Shown here piece by piece: positions 51,215 through 64,000 of a DNA stretch of 64,000 nucleotides. The DNA comes from Agelas oroides. Lineage: Eukaryota > Porifera > Demospongiae > Agelasida > Agelasidae. The notes under the pieces are model-generated. The model did no database searches. It saw only the letters and a program-made list of their open reading frames with translations, and had not been told where the DNA came from. Position 1 is the first letter of the stretch. Each line of letters opens with the position of its first letter. The stretch is taken from positions 212,501 through 276,500 of the forward strand of contig OX422186.1 in NCBI GenBank assembly GCA_949130485.1, written 5' to 3'. Both the position numbers and the translations under genes were made by a program.

Positions 51215-52725
51215 ACAAGTTCAAGGAAACTTTGCTTGTGCAGGAGCAAACTAAGAACGAGTCTAACAAAACAAGTTCAAGGGAACTTTGCTTGTGCAGG
51301 AGCAAACTAAGAACGAGTCTAACAAAACAAGTTCAAGGGACTTTGCTTGTGCAGGAGCAAAACTAAGAACGAGTCTAACAAAACAAGTTCAAGGGAACTT
51401 TGCTTGTGCAGGAGCAAACTAAGAACGAGTCTAACAAAACAAGTTCAAGGGAACTTTGCTTGTGCAGGAGCAAACTAAGAACGAGTCTAACAAAACAAGT
51501 TCAAGGGAACTTTGCTTGTGCAGGAGCAAACTAAGAACGAGTCTAACAAAACAAGTTCAAGGGAACTTTGCTTGTGCAGGAGCAAACTAAGAACGAGTCT
51601 AACAAAACAAGTTCAAGGGAACTTTGCTTGTGCAGGAGCAAAACTAAGAACGAGTCTAACAAAACAAGTTCAAGGGAACTTTGCTTGTGCAGGAGCAAAC
51701 TAAGAACGAGTCTAACAAAACAAGTTCAAGGGAACTTTGCTTGTGCAGGAGCAAAACTAAGAACGAGTCTAACAAAACAAGTTCAAGGGAACTTTGCTTG
51801 TGCAGGAGCAAACTAAGAACGAGTCTAACAAAACAAGTTCAAGGGAACTTTGCTTGTGCAGGAGCAAACTAAGAACGAGTCTAACAAAACAAGTTCAAGG
51901 GAACTTTGCTTGTGGAGGAGCAAACTAAGAACGAGTCTAACAAAACAAGTTCAAGGAAACTTTGCTTGTGCAGGAGCAAAACTAAGAACGAGTCTAACAA
52001 AACAAGTTCAAGGAAACTTTGCTTGTGCAGGAGCAAACTAAGAACGAGTCTAACAAAACAAGTTCAAGGGAACTTTGCTTGTGCAGGAGCAAACTAAGAA
52101 CGAGTCTAACAAAACAAGTTCAAGGAAACTTTGCTTGTGCAGGAGCAAACTAAGAACGAGTCTAACAAAACAAGTTCAAGGGAACTTTGCTTGTGCAGGA
52201 GCAAACTAAGAACGAGTCTAACAAAACAAGTTCAAGGGAACTTTGCTTGTGCAGGAGCAAAACTAAGAACGAGTCTAACAAAACAAGTTCAAGGGAACTT
52301 TGCTTGTGCAGGAGCAAACTAAGAACGAGTCTAACAAAACAAGTTCAAGGGAACTTTGCTTGTGCAGGAGCAAACTAAGAACGAGTCTAACAAAACAAGT
52401 TCAAGGGAACTTTGCTTGTGCAGGAGCAAACTAAGAACGAGTCTAACAAAACAAGTTCAAGGGAACTTTGCTTGTGCAGGAGCAAAACTAAGAACGAGTC
52501 TAACAAAACAAGTTCAAGGGAACTTTGCTTGTGCAGGAGCAAAACTAAGAACGAGTCTAACAAAACAAGTTCAAGGGAACTTTGCTTGTGCAGGAGCAAA
52601 CTAAGAACGAGTCCAACAAAACAAGTTCAAGGGAACTTTGCTTGTGCAGGAGCAAACTAAGATCGAGTCCAACAAAACAAGTTCAAGGGAACTTTGCTTG
52701 TGCAGGAGCACACTAAGAAGCCACT
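51215..52725. repeat. 56/57-bp minisatellite, ~27 copies
   Basis: Unit aagttcaagggaactttgct + tgtgcaggagcaaactaaga + acgagtctaacaaaac, contiguous and over 95% alike by eye. Units with an extra A (gcaaaactaag) are 57 bp, the others 56 bp. It lies in the 5' intron of hydrolase copy 2. Copy 1 has a single unit-like sequence near 45655 (cttgagcagaagccaactaa), so the array expanded after the duplication. Confidence 0.95.
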
Positions 52726-52954
52726 GAATCAGTATTAAATCGAGTCTAACAATAGTAAATATCCACATTGCCCAGATATGAATACTAGTTTGTAAACAGA
52801 TATTAGAGCATAGCTAAAGTCTAGGGAGGGTTGGAGGGTTGTGAACCAGTGAGCTAGTGCACATGTATGATATAGATATTAGCTAGCATAAACAGACTCA
52901 TTCTCTTTTTTCTCCAACAGTCTGAAGCTCTGAACAGGACCTAGAGCTGAACAT

Positions 52955-53806
52955 ATGGCTATGCATCACAGCGGTGGGTCTGAAGGTGCAGTCTCCAAGA
53001 AGCTTGATGTTGATCAACACACTGTTTCCCAGCAAACGCTTACAGTGAATGGTGTTCGGTTGTGTTACTGGCGTAAAGGCAATGGGCCTCATGCAATACT
53101 ATGTATCCCTGGAGCTATAGCATCATGTGAATGGGCTTTTGCCTCTCAGTTAGAACACTTTGGAAGAAAGGACAGTGGATACACCATTGTGGCTTATGAC
53201 CCAAGAGGCTATGGACACTCTCGGCCACCAGAGCGTGAGTTTTGCTTGCAAGAAGAGCACCACTTGAAGAGGGATGCCAACGATGCCTATCATCTCATGA
53301 AGTCACTGGGGTTTTTAGAGTTTTCCGTATTAGGATGGTGTGATGGAGGTGTCTCAGCAATTTGTCTAGCAGCACAGTTCCCAACTGCAATCAGAAAGCT
53401 GGTTGTGTGGGGAAGCAGAGCATATATTACTGAATATGACTTGAAGGTAAGTGAGGAACTTGAAGATTTGCAAAGGTGGGCCCCCCAAGCCCTTGAGGCC
53501 AACATATCAGTATATGGATTACCAGGGCTCAGTAAAATCTGGCACAAGTTTGTCGACTCGCTTAGAACATTTCGCAACCTAAAGACAGATGGAGATGTAT
53601 GTACTAATGAACTGAGCAAGGTTAAATGTTCAACTCTCATTGTTCATGGTGATAGGGATGTTCTTTGCCCACAGTCTCATGCAGAATACATGAAGGATCG
53701 CATTGAGGGAAGTCAGTTACACATTCTTGCTGGTGGTAAGCATGGTCTGCATATGTACCCTACAAATGGATTCAACGCAGTTGTGGAGGAGTTTCTGAGC
53801 CAATAG
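52955..53806 (+). CDS. alpha/beta-hydrolase, BPHL (valacyclovir hydrolase)-like, copy 2
   Basis: 283 residues, one coding exon after the acceptor ttttctccaacag ending at 52920. The start at 52955 is in frame with a natural N terminus (MAMHHSGGSEG). Family motifs: CIPGAIASCEWAF, DPRGYGHSRPP, LGWCDGG with Cys129 in place of the usual nucleophilic Ser, likely acid Asp235 (HGDRD) and likely base His263 (GKHG). Since both copies keep Cys, the change is ancestral to the duplication and probably functional; Cys-based relatives such as dienelactone hydrolase exist in this superfamily. About 90% identical to copy 1 by eye, with matching 3' flanks. It probably represents the ancestral reading frame, as it has no frame disturbance. 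Cytosolic or mitochondrial location is not determinable here. Confidence 0.88.
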   Translation: MAMHHSGGSEGAVSKKLDVDQHTVSQQTLTVNGVRLCYWRKGNGPHAILCIPGAIASCEWAFASQLEHFGRKDSGYTIVAYDPRGYGHSRPPEREFCLQEEHHLKRDANDAYHLMKSLGFLEFSVLGWCDGGVSAICLAAQFPTAIRKLVVWGSRAYITEYDLKVSEELEDLQRWAPQALEANISVYGLPGLSKIWHKFVDSLRTFRNLKTDGDVCTNELSKVKCSTLIVHGDRDVLCPQSHAEYMKDRIEGSQLHILAGGKHGLHMYPTNGFNAVVEEFLSQ

Positions 53807-53903
53807 CTACCTATTAGGCTATGTATAGAGACTAAAATATATAGATCATAGATATTGTGCAGAAACTGCAATGATTGTGTGATAATAGTTTGTGCAAATA
53901 ATG

Positions 53904-53970
53904 TAAGCCTCGCACCCATGCAGGCTCCTTCCCGTTTTTCTGCATGGGGAGGAGCCTAGGTACGAGGCTA
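53904..53970. mobile_element. TAGCCTCG-type hairpin MITE, empty site known in copy 1
   Basis: aagcctcgcacccatgcagg and complement in the 3' flank of hydrolase copy 2. The homologous place in copy 1 (about 46980, gcaaaaaatgtccaagc) has no insertion. Flanks aaataatgt and taaaaatgt match at 7 of 9. Confidence 0.85.
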
Positions 53971-54533
53971 TAAAAATGTACAAGCATTTATAATTTTAGT
54001 ACCTTTATCTGTATCCATCATTACTTGATCTGTAAGGTTATGCATATAATTTGCATGTACTTGCATATATTTGTGGTTGTTTGTTCTGAATCAGTTGAGC
54101 TCCACACACTGAGGAAGCATCAAGCTATTTTGCTTCAAAACGACACAATTGTGCATGATGTTAGGGGCAGGGGCATACTGTGTGATAATGAGCATGAGAT
54201 GATATGGGGAGGGGAAGAGAGGTGTCACGTGTCACTTGTGGGGAAGCAGATGCAGGCCCCCTACCTAATGATTTCTGATATTAAAAGGGTCCTGCTTTTC
54301 ATGATCAATTGCAAGTCAGGATTCGTGGCCTGCTTCAGCTGTAGAGAGAGCTAAATATCCTTATGATCTAGTGATGGTCGTCAGTACAACTGCTCCACGC
54401 GCAAGCGCGGACTCCCAAAATTTAATATCATTGCGGGGGACCAAATATTTTCTAGAAATCTTAGCTCCCCCGACAGAATTTTCACCATACCAAAATCTCC
54501 GTGACTGTTGTCCGCCCTCTTTTGTAGTACGCG

Positions 54534-57500
54534 ATGGCGAGTGGAAAGTCTGTGTATTTGGACTACAACGCTACAACCCCACTAGCCCCTGAGGTGCTTG
54601 ACGTCATTACAGCGACGCTGAGGGATGCCTGGGCCAATCCCAGCAGTTCCAACCATCTTGGTAAGGACAGGGGCCCTAAATTATTCAGGTTTCTATGCTT
54701 GTCAGCCGGCCACACTGGGCAGCGCTCAGGTATTAGTAGATCCAACCCACAGAGGAAAGTGTTTGGTGACACAAGCCTACGGAAGTGCTGAAACCTTTCC
54801 TGTATAATGTACTACTGATCGGCGGTTGATCATGACCCATCATAATATAATTACGCGCGAATATGCTGATGTGCTGACTGTGTATGCCCACCACGTGCGT
54901 TTTAGCCTCGTACCCAGGCTCCCCGCCCAAGAGTCTGGGTACGAGGCTACGTGCATTTATACAGTCTACACATCTATGAACTGTTGCAGTATAAACAATA
55001 TGTCGGACCCTTCAAGGCTCAAGGGATTCAATCGAGTTAAGATTTAGATCTTGAGTCTCACAAAGGCAGGCTTTTCGCGTGCAAGTCGGGCTTCACGCGA
55101 CTAGATTATGAAAGATTGTGGACCTAGTTTTTTTTATCCACTGTGACTACCTGAGTACTTCAGCATCAATCTCTTCTCCCATGCCATCCCATACCCAGAA
55201 TAGCCTCATTCCCATGCCACCCATACCCAAAATAGCCTCATTCCCATACCACCCGTACCCAAAATAGCCTAGTTCCCATATCACCCGTACCCAAAATAGC
55301 CTCGTTCCCATACCACCCATACCCAAAATAGCCTCGTTCCCATGCCAGGGTCCCCACCCAGCATTCTGTTGCTTGCATTACTGTACTGCTAGCAACAGAA
55401 AGCTGGGTGGCCCTGGAAACGAGGCTAGTCCAATAACCCTCCTACTAAACATCAGTGCTCGCTTATGAACCATAATTACGTATTAATCATTTAAGTATCA
55501 CTCTGCACCCTCCAGGGCAGAAAGCTCGACAGTGCATTGTCAGGGCAAGAAGCTCAGTGGCCAGAATGATCAATGCCAAGTCTGAAGGTGGGCACGCTTC
55601 CTCTTTCTAATGTGGACACCTTCGGGACCAAAATGTCTATCCTGATTTAAAAGGTGTCTTTATTTCACGAGGGAGCTAGTTTCTTTTCCGGGCCTTTATG
55701 GGTTTGTCACATATCATCTGTACATGTAGATAAAGACTAATCCAACCTCTAGTACTGGTATCATTCCCATACCAGTGTTGGTATCAGGGGAATGAGACTG
55801 CAGTGCCAGTCTGCCTTCTGAGTAGTACCATAACGTTATGTCATCGGGCACCGCCCCCTGTCTGTCTACCTATTATTACATCACATCACCGCGCATGTGT
55901 AGTATAACTATGTCATCGGGCACCGCCCCCTGTCTGTCTACCTACTATTACATCACATCACAGCGCATGTGTAGTATAACTTTATGTTGCCCCATCTCCC
56001 AACGTTTACTGATGCCTTCACTTCCCCTCTCCTCACTTACTGCAGACATTGTGTTCACATCTGGAGGCACAGAAGTAAGAGACTATGTAGCTACGTCACG
56101 ACAACTAGCATGAAATCCAGCTGTTGTACTAACACTTTAGTGGAGATGCAGTGGGTAGGTAGCCTCGTTCCCAGGCCCTCGCCCAGCTTCCCATCGCTTG
56201 CAGTACGGCCTCGTTCCCAGGCCCTCGCCCAGCTTCCCGTCACTTGCAGTACGGTTAAGCGTACTGCAAGCGACGGGAAGCTGGGCGAGGGCCTGGGAAT
56301 GAGGCTGGTGGGTAGGCTGAGGTAAACTGATAGCCAAGGGTGGGGCAGGGTGAACCTGGGCCATCCAATTTGTCGGTGGACCCACCCAAACACTAGCTAC
56401 ATCATGTACATGGCAAAGAAATAGTCTTGTCCCCAGACCTCATCCGGCGCGTATATCGCTTCCAGTATAACACGCGTGATACTGAAAGTGATCCGCACTG
56501 AGGTTGGTTTGGGGTCTGGGACCGAGACTAGTGTAGATAGTGCTACAGCAGACCTTTTTTAGTGCTAGTGGAAGTCAGACGTGTCCTCAGATGAAAGGAG
56601 AGTAGTTTTGCGCTTGCAGCTAACTTGTAAACGTAAAAGAACCCCGCCCACATCCACACCGTTTGCGCCACATTACTTCCTGTGCCCTCCCAATTGTGTG
56701 TGCCTAGCTACATCCACGAGATTGATCCGAGAGTAGGTAGAGCCATGGTATACGTGTAGAGACGGTGCTTTCGAGGATTCTCTACCACCTTTTGAATAAG
56801 GCCAGCCATCTGACTGCATTCTGTGCATGAGATAGCAGTCCCCATCTCCCGGTCACCCAAGCACAGCTGATGAGGCGTGGTATTGGCCGAAATGCATCAT
56901 GCACAGTGGGTGACCATCTAGGCCTATTTTTTAAGAGAGATGTGGTTCGTTGATTGTTCATGCATGTATGTAGTCATTAAAGCACGCCGTTTTGTCTCCT
57001 GCTGTAACTATAATATTTTGTTATACTCGGAAGATCTTTCATGGTATCAGCTGACTGATGTTATACCCTTTGATTGCAGAGTAATAATATGGTGATCCAT
57101 TCAGCTGTCCAGCATTTCCAACAAACACTGGGAGAGAAAGCAGGGAAGCCCCATATCGTTATCAACAATTTGGAACATAATTCTGTGACCCTCACGGTTC
57201 GCAAGTTGGAGGAACAGGGAAAGATAGGTGAGGGAGGAAGAGAGGGGCAAGGAAGGAGGAAGAAAAGTGGGAAAGGAGGGAGAGAAGGAAAAGGAGGGGG
57301 AGGGAAGGAAGAAAGGAGGGAGAGAAGGAAGAGGAGGGGGGGTTCACACCCTAATCCATTTTTCATCTTTGCCCACACTCACATCTCCCTCCCTCTCACA
57401 CCCTCTCCCATCTCCCTCTCCCTCACACCCTCTCCCATCTCCCTCCCTCTCACATCCTCTCCCATCTCCCTCCACCCTTCACATCTACACATAGAGGTGA

Positions 57501-59683
57501 CAGAGGTGAAGGCCGCACCCTCCACAGGGGCAGTGTCCCCTGCAGACATTGCGGCTGCCCTCCGTCCCACGACCATCCTCATATCTCTCATGTTGGCCAA
57601 CAATGAGACAGGAGTGATACAGCCAGTGGGGGAGGTGGTGAGGGTGGTGAGGGGGGAGGAGAGGGAGCGTGGAGGAGAGAAAAGAAGGATCTTTGTTCAC
57701 ACAGACGCAGCACAGGTAAGAAGAAGAGATGTGAAGAAGCTCATACAATGCACATTTCCCTATTCTCTGCAATTACCAATCTTGTTTGGGTCAACCGTGC
57801 AGTAACCACCCTTCCACACCCTTCCACACACCCACATGAACATATATCACCCTCCCATATGCCATACATCCCCCTCCCCTTTCTCTCTCTTCTCCTCCCT
57901 CCCCTTTCCTCTCACCCTCCCCTACTCCTGCATTAGAATCTACCTGATAGTAATGACAGTTTTAGCTCTGTCCATGATTATTGCTTCATCACACACACCC
58001 TTCCCAATAACAAGCATCCATTGCTCTTCTGTCTAACATACACACATACCACCCTCCTAAGGCCCTAGGCAAGATCCGTGTGGACGTCCAGGCACTAGGT
58101 GTGGATTACCTCTCTGTCGCAGGGCACAAGTTCTACGGCCCTCGTGCGGGAGCACTGTATGTGAGGGGACTGGAGGAGAAAGCCACGCCGCTCTTTCCCA
58201 TACTGTTTGGGGGCGGACAGGAGAGAGGATTCAGGCCAGGGTCAGCGGCTAGATTAAGCATACTGCAGAAGATTGTACTAACTAGTGCAGGGAACTTTTC
58301 TGCGCATGAGTATATGTTGCATTAGTGTGTAAAGTCACTTTCATCCACTGTAGGGATTTCTCTAGACTCATTCCCAGGCCTTCCCACTGTCCAGTTTTTG
58401 ATCGCTTGCAGTATGCCAAAACGGAGGGGGAGGGCCTGGTACATTTTATCACATGAATGACATGTCTACCTAGGTAGACAGAGGGTGGAGGGGTCCCCTG
58501 ATTGAAAGAACACATTTCGCGCATGTGTTCTTTGTTTTGAACCAGGAGTGGTATGTTTTTTTTGCTTGGCAAACATTCAAAACTCCAGCGCTTGGGGCAG
58601 AAAATACAAGATAAGGCCTCAAGGTAGTTTGTTTCGATCGGGGACCTCTCCCCCCCTCTGTCTACCTAGGTAGACACAACGTCATTCACATGATAAAATG
58701 GACCAGGCTTTACCCCTCTGTTTTTGCATACTGCAAGCGATCAAAAAGTGGACGGTGGGAAGGCCTGGGAACGAGGCTAAGGTTTCTCCTCAACTGCCAG
58801 GAAATATTCCTGCACTTAAACTTGGAAAAATGGGAGTGTACTTCAGCCTCTGATTTTTCTTTCTCTAGCACTGAGAATACTGGGATGATTGCTGGACTGG
58901 GCAAGGTATGTACTACAATCAAGTCCTATGACATTAGGTCATGTAACCGTCATGGGACAATCATGGGACAATCATGTGAACTATCATGGGACAATCGTGG
59001 GACAATCGTGGGACAATCATGGGACAATCGTGGGACAATCATGGGACAATCATGGGATAATCATGAGACAATCATGAGACAATCATGGGACAATCATGAG
59101 ACAATCATGAGACAATCATGGTACAATTATGAGACAATTATGAGACAATCATGGGACAATCATGAGACAATCATGGGACAATCATGAGACAATCATGGGA
59201 CAATCATGGGGTAAGTATGTTAGTTCATGTGAGGGCATGTGTCTTGTTGCCTGCAGGCTGCAGAGCTGGTGGCAGATCATGTGGAGCAGTACAGCAGTCA
59301 CATGAGGGACGTACGAGACTACCTGGAACAACAGTTGACAGTCAGTAGTACACACACACTCTCCTCAACATTTCATCGTAGTCCACAGGCAAGGAGGTTA
59401 TGTGTGTTGGTGTGTGTGTTGTAGGCACAGTTTGGTGATGGAGTCCACTTCAATGGTCGGCTAGAGGGAAGTGAGAGGATACCGAACACTTGTAACGTCT
59501 CTTTTGTTGGAGAGGGACTGCAAAGTATGTGTGTGTGTGTGTGGGTGTGTGCATGTGTGTGTGTGTGGGTGTGTGCACGTGTGTGTGTGTGTGGGTGTGT
59601 GCACGTGTGTGTGTGTGTATGTGTGTGTGTGTGCACGTGTGTGTGTGTATGTGTGTGTGTGCACGTGTGTGTGTGTATGTGTT

Positions 59684-59729
<46 letters not shown>

Positions 59730-60203
59730 TGTGTGTGTGTGTGTACTTATGATAGCTAGTATGAAGACATGCATGAAGGACAAGAAGGCATAAATCAAGC
59801 TGCACATGTACAGACAGCAGTAACCTTCATCATGTTCAGACAGACACTTTGTGTTCATGATAGTGCACATACAAATATGTAAACCCTGTTATTATAAAGT
59901 TGCTCATCATTCAGGATGGGGTTCCATATGGGGTAAGTCCAGGTCATCGTTGAGGCTTGCCCTTCATTACAAACTACAGGTTCGCGACTCCTATCTTCTC
60001 TGGAGCACTGTCAGGCCAGCCAGGGTGCTGCCTGTCACTCATATACCATCAGCCGCCCCTCCCCCATCCTGCTGGCCATCGGGATACCAGCCGAGGTGGC
60101 CGCCAATGCTCTGAGGGTGAGCGTCGGTAGAGACACCACCAGGGAGGATATTGATGTCTTTGTGCAGGACCTGAAGAATGGTGTCAACAAACTCCAGTCA
60201 TGA
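54534..60203 (+). CDS. SCLY: selenocysteine lyase
   Basis: Ten exons: 54534-54660, 55516-55587, 56046-56074, 57080-57227, 57495-57715, 58062-58240, 58869-58905, 59257-59340, 59425-59524, 59980-60203; 406 residues, all phases consistent. It is a class V (NifS-like) PLP enzyme releasing selenium from L-selenocysteine, in the cytosol. Seen: [11 protein letters not shown] at the start, [37 protein letters not shown], the PLP lysine K222 in [20 protein letters not shown] joined across an intron to [12 protein letters not shown], and the active-site Cys351 in GAACHS. The C terminus matches SCLY ([20 protein letters not shown]). Slightly shorter than the mammalian enzyme. Two donors are GTCAGY rather than GTRAGT (58241, 59341). 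Introns carry many hairpin MITEs. The gene is convergent with PSMD14. Confidence 0.93.
54903..54949. mobile_element. TAGCCTCG hairpin MITE with 9-bp TSD and empty site
   Basis: tagcctcgtacccaggctcc and complement. Flanks cgtgcgttt (54894-54902) and cgtgcattt (54950-54958). The counterpart near 47695 after hydrolase copy 1 reads catgtgcatttatt with no insertion. Confidence 0.9.
55198..55427. repeat. tandemly amplified half-hairpin plus full hairpin
   Basis: Four to five ~31-bp copies of a unit with tagcctcattcccataccac and acccaaaa precede a full hairpin (55329-55427) closing with gaaacgaggcta. In the first lyase intron. Confidence 0.8.
55838..55985. repeat. 72-bp direct repeat, two copies
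   Basis: tatgtcatcgggcaccgccccctg... is repeated nearly exactly (about 55837-55907 and 55909-55979) in a lyase intron. Confidence 0.85.
56160..56307. mobile_element. TAGCCTCG hairpin MITE with perfect 9-bp TSD, duplicated left arm
   Basis: The left arm tagcctcgttcccaggccct...cttgcagtac is present twice and the right arm once. gtgggtagg flanks both ends (56151-56159, 56308-56316). In a lyase intron. Confidence 0.88.
56422..56530. mobile_element. TAGTCTTG hairpin element
   Basis: tagtcttgtccccagacctc at the left and gggtctgggaccgagacta at the right, 109 bp. No clear target duplication. Confidence 0.7.
58373..58779. mobile_element. TAGCCTCG hairpin with a nested fold-back insertion
   Basis: Outer arms tagactcattcccaggcctt and aaggcctgggaacgaggcta enclose a second inverted repeat (attttatcacatgaatgac and gtctacctaggtagacagag versus complements) at about 58441-58702. 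Outer flanks ggatttctc and aggtttctc match at 7 of 9. Confidence 0.75.
58955..59215. repeat. 11-bp tandem repeat (gggacaatcat)n
   Basis: About 23 units of gggacaatcat with gag/gtg variants, in the intron between lyase exons 7 and 8. Confidence 0.9.
59525..59745. repeat. (TG)n-rich microsatellite
   Basis: tg/gt repeats with regular gcacg and gcatg interruptions, starting at the donor of lyase exon 9. Confidence 0.92.
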
Positions 60204-61070
60204 ATAGAAATTGTGTGCAGGAAATAGTACATTACAAAAAACAATCCAAGATGTAATGTGCAATGGTATAGAGCATGTAATTATATATAATACGATGGTC
60301 CTTCTTCCAAAGTCTTTACTGCATAAAAGCTTCCAAGCAAGTTTACAGTTTGTAAATGTGTGAAAACCTGTTTGGAAGCGCTGTGTGTGTGTGTCGCAAT
60401 AGATTCTCACCATTACTATAACAAGTCCAAGAGCATATTTTGACTGTGCACTACAAAGAAGAACTGCAGGGCCATGAGAATGAAGTATAATATAGTGTTT
60501 TAGCTGAGGTATGTGGTGCAGTTTCAACATGTATGCTGTCATTTTTGTACGAGAAAGGGCTTGTGTGGGTATGAAGCTATTCTCACACGTTTGTAGTATT
60601 CCGTGGCCATGCATACCATACCTAGTTCCACTATACTCTCCACTTGGCCCTTGTTGTGTTCACAGGAAGCTGTTTCTGCAAAATATAAAGCAATGTTTCC
60701 ATGCACGATTTATGGTTTACAATAACCATGCTACACCCTCTGGTTACGGCAAATTTCTGCACCTAGCTTTGCAACAAGTGCACCACGCACGTCTAAATCA
60801 CATGCAGCTACAAGTGTTTAGCTATCTTTGTAATATAGTGAAGTTCATGCTGTAACTTTACCCAATTGCGGTTTGTAGAGTTGTGCAAAGGTGCTGAAAG
60901 GTGCTGTATTGACTTATATCCCAGGCTACCAGGCATTATCTGTCTCTCAATTACTCAATGGTCGAAGTCTTTCCAGATTTCTAAATCGTAAGCACAACAT
61001 GCAAAGCAATGCAGAATACAATATGATTATTAATAGTGATATTGTAGCTACTGTCATGCACTGATGGTTG
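60204..61070. other. convergent intergenic region between SCLY and PSMD14
   Basis: Should hold both 3' UTRs. No gene recognised; no canonical poly(A) hexamer was convincingly placed. Confidence 0.5.
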
Positions 61071-63999
<2,929 letters not shown>

Positions 64000-64000
64000 G

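Noticed and set aside
51215..52725. Chain of 60-80 residue open frames with MLVQEQTKNES repeats
   Set aside because: The 56-bp unit shifts frame each copy; the frames are artefacts of an intronic minisatellite.
60511..60855. 114-residue plus-strand frame downstream of the lyase
   Set aside because: No domain, low-complexity hydrophobic composition and no splice or poly(A) support.

Overview
Eukaryotic (metazoan) genomic DNA: genes are split by short introns with canonical GT/AG borders, and the gaps are full of microsatellites, minisatellites and fold-back elements. The gene content suggests a sponge: SRCR-domain receptors, a secreted phage-type (GH24) lysozyme, selenocysteine lyase and PSMD14. 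The phylum is inferred from gene content only.

Layout. 1-2.0 kb (-): open ORF of a non-LTR retrotransposon running off the left edge. 2.2-6.3 kb (+): 3' exons of a multi-pass membrane protein. 7-39.7 kb: an accessory cluster built from two recurring genes. One is an intronless secreted Cys-rich protein with a Ser-Gly-rich linker (gene A 6964-8709 +, gene B 21556-23559 -, gene C 29625-31673 -, with remnants at 16950-17580 and 29160-29320). The other is a type I membrane SRCR receptor with a Pro-rich, PPxY-bearing cytoplasmic tail (SRCR1 13717-9827 -, SRCR2 24684-28690 +, SRCR3 35149-39646 +, plus a remnant exon near 32.9 kb). B/SRCR2 and C/SRCR3 are head-to-head pairs; A/SRCR1 are tail-to-tail. 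A GH24 lysozyme (40338-40883 -) closes this defence-like block. I assembled the SRCR genes exon by exon: intron phases are consistent and each SRCR domain is a phase 1-1 cassette.

41.7-44.3 kb is a 2.5-kb element with ~310-bp inverted arms. 45-55 kb is a segmental duplication carrying two alpha/beta-hydrolases of the BPHL (valacyclovir hydrolase-like) type, both with Cys at the nucleophile position; the second copy has a 56-bp minisatellite in its 5' intron. 54.5-60.2 kb (+): a complete ten-exon selenocysteine lyase gene (406 codons). 61.1-63.9 kb (-): PSMD14/Rpn11, whose first exon(s) lie beyond the right edge.

Dispersed through the window is a family of perfect or near-perfect hairpins beginning TAGYCTCG. 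At least seven copies are flanked by 9-bp direct repeats, and two have an empty counterpart in the hydrolase duplication, so it looks like an active MITE family. Candidates for something new are the paired receptor/Cys-rich cassette with its shared promoter, the hairpin family, and a ~47-copy 27-bp repeat whose variants are mostly silent in one frame.
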